Shown: positions 5,003 through 5,457 of the stretch, one piece after another | Layout: each line of letters begins with the position of its first letter | Numbering within the stretch: the stretch's first letter is position 1 | NCBI GenBank assembly: GCA_015233295.1 | Contig: JADFYC010000238.1 | Coordinates: 451 to 5,907 of the forward strand | Reading direction: 5' to 3' | Origin: Deltaproteobacteria bacterium | GTDB lineage: Bacteria; Desulfobacterota; JADFXK01 | DNA: 5,457 bases | Notes under the pieces: generated by a model | The model's input: the letters and a program-made list of their open reading frames with translations, nothing else | Database searches by the model: none | What the model was told of the DNA's origin: nothing | Made by a program: the position numbers and the translations under genes

Positions 5003-5457
5003 CTAAGGCTGACCTGAGGCAGCCCGAAAGCCCAGGTTGAGGCCCGTGATGGTCGGGTAGCGGTCGAGGCGTTCAGCCGAGCGCAGGTTGGGGGCGTCGT
5101 TATTCCAACCACCACCCCGAACAACCCGGTTCGAGCCCGAATCAGGCCCACGGGTGTCACCACCAGCCGCCTCAGATTTGTCATACCAGCCACCATCGTA
5201 CCAGTCCCAGACCCACTCCCAGACATTCCCGGCCATATCGTAAAGACCATACCCATTGGCGCTGTAATTCCCGATCGGGGTTGTTCCCCCATTACAGCCA
5301 TAATAGTTCGCCCTACTGCAGGCAATATGATCACTATATCTACCCCCACTGCCGGACCAGGGATAGTGATGCCTATCCAGACCGCCGCGGGCTGCTTTCT
5401 CCCGTTCCGCCTCCGTTGGCAGCCGATACCCGTTGGACATCCACTTTACCATATCTT
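5003..5457 (-). CDS. FGE-sulfatase-fold (SUMF1-like) protein, 5' end outside window
   Basis: The frame is open to the right edge, and the ATG at 5452 falls inside the domain, so the true start lies outside. About 151 C-terminal codons are visible. Family motifs in order are NGYRLPTEAEREKAARGG, PIGNYSANGYGLYDMAGNVWEWVWDWY, RVVRGGGW, NLRSAER and LGFRAA. The usual EAEWE tryptophan is an arginine here. Authentic formylglycine-generating enzymes carry a cysteine pair just after RGGS(Y/W); here that segment is WNNDAPN with no cysteine, so sulfatase activation is unlikely. Many members of this fold lacking the cysteines act as binding or display scaffolds, including DGR-diversified proteins. A hairpin terminator follows the stop. 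Confidence in the fold is high; the role is unknown. Confidence 0.9.
   Translation of the reverse strand, partial: DMVKWMSNGYRLPTEAEREKAARGGLDRHHYPWSGSGGRYSDHIACSRANYYGCNGGTTPIGNYSANGYGLYDMAGNVWEWVWDWYDGGWYDKSEAAGGDTRGPDSGSNRVVRGGGWNNDAPNLRSAERLDRYPTITGLNLGFRAASGQP
5036..5104 (-). other. Candidate DGR variable region at the FGE-domain C-terminus
   Basis: Within codons N117 to N139 (numbered from the ATG at 5452) the C-ending codons at likely exposed positions are AAC, GAC, GCC, CCC, AAC, CTC, GAC, TAC, ACC, ATC, GGC, CTC and AAC. All can come from AAC by changing only adenines. The codons between them are mostly adenine-free (CTG, CGC, TCG, GCT, CCG). Upstream in the same gene, Asn and Asp codons end in T or C about equally. 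Adenine-specific diversification of AAY codons is the hallmark of DGR variable regions, which commonly sit at the end of this fold. No template repeat or reverse transcriptase is visible, so ordinary codon bias remains possible. Confidence 0.45.

Noticed and set aside
4787..5017. Plus-strand frame of 76 codons across both terminators
   Set aside because: It runs through two intrinsic terminator hairpins, has no ribosome site and no recognisable sequence.
4978..5349. Minus-strand frame of 123 codons inside the FGE-fold gene
   Set aside because: It is an alternative frame of a gene with clear family motifs; low-complexity G/T/R-rich translation.
1..5457. CRISPR array, rRNA or riboswitch
   Set aside because: No regularly spaced repeats, rRNA-like segments or recognisable aptamer cores were seen.

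Overview
The window looks like a chromosomal segment of an environmental Gram-negative bacterium carrying a degraded, tRNA-associated integrative element. Evidence for the envelope type is the end of an outer-membrane beta-barrel protein, an exported Asp-box propeller protein and two FGE-sulfatase-fold genes. No marker fixes the taxon, so none is named.

Left part (1-2066). A secreted protein with a signal peptide, a beta-rich N-terminal half and the start of a BNR/Asp-box propeller is read leftward off the window edge (1-1084), with its own promoter near 1151-1179. About 470 bp with no convincing gene follow. Two broken plus-strand genes come next: the last ~87 codons of an outer-membrane beta-barrel protein (1550-1813), and 73 bp later the first ~60 codons of an exported FGE-sulfatase-domain protein (from a TTG start at 1887), cut off near 2063.

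Middle (about 2063-4751). This is a mobile-element remnant, all read on the minus strand. In transcription order it holds a tyrosine-recombinase (integrase) gene with its own good sigma70-type promoter and a tandem 10-bp repeat in its leader; a compact RelE/HigB-like toxin and XRE-family antitoxin pair; and an AT-rich gene of unknown function. The integrase is broken twice (a net +1 frameshift near 3846 and an in-frame amber codon at 3534-3536), while the toxin-antitoxin genes are intact. The right edge is the 3' portion (anticodon loop to CCA) of a CAU-anticodon tRNA, the usual integration target for such integrases, followed by a strong intrinsic terminator that probably belonged to the host tRNA gene.

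Right part (4752-5457). Beyond the terminator, a minus-strand gene for another FGE-sulfatase-fold protein enters from the right edge and ends at 5003, with its own hairpin terminator at 4873-4906. Its last 35 codons look like a diversity-generating-retroelement (DGR) variable region: a cluster of NNC codons that could all derive from AAC by adenine-specific changes, set between adenine-free codons. No reverse transcriptase or template repeat is in the window, so this is a testable inference.

Overall, an element that once inserted at a tRNA 3' end has lost its integrase and one boundary but keeps its addiction module. It lies beside genes for surface or exported proteins, one of which may be a DGR target.
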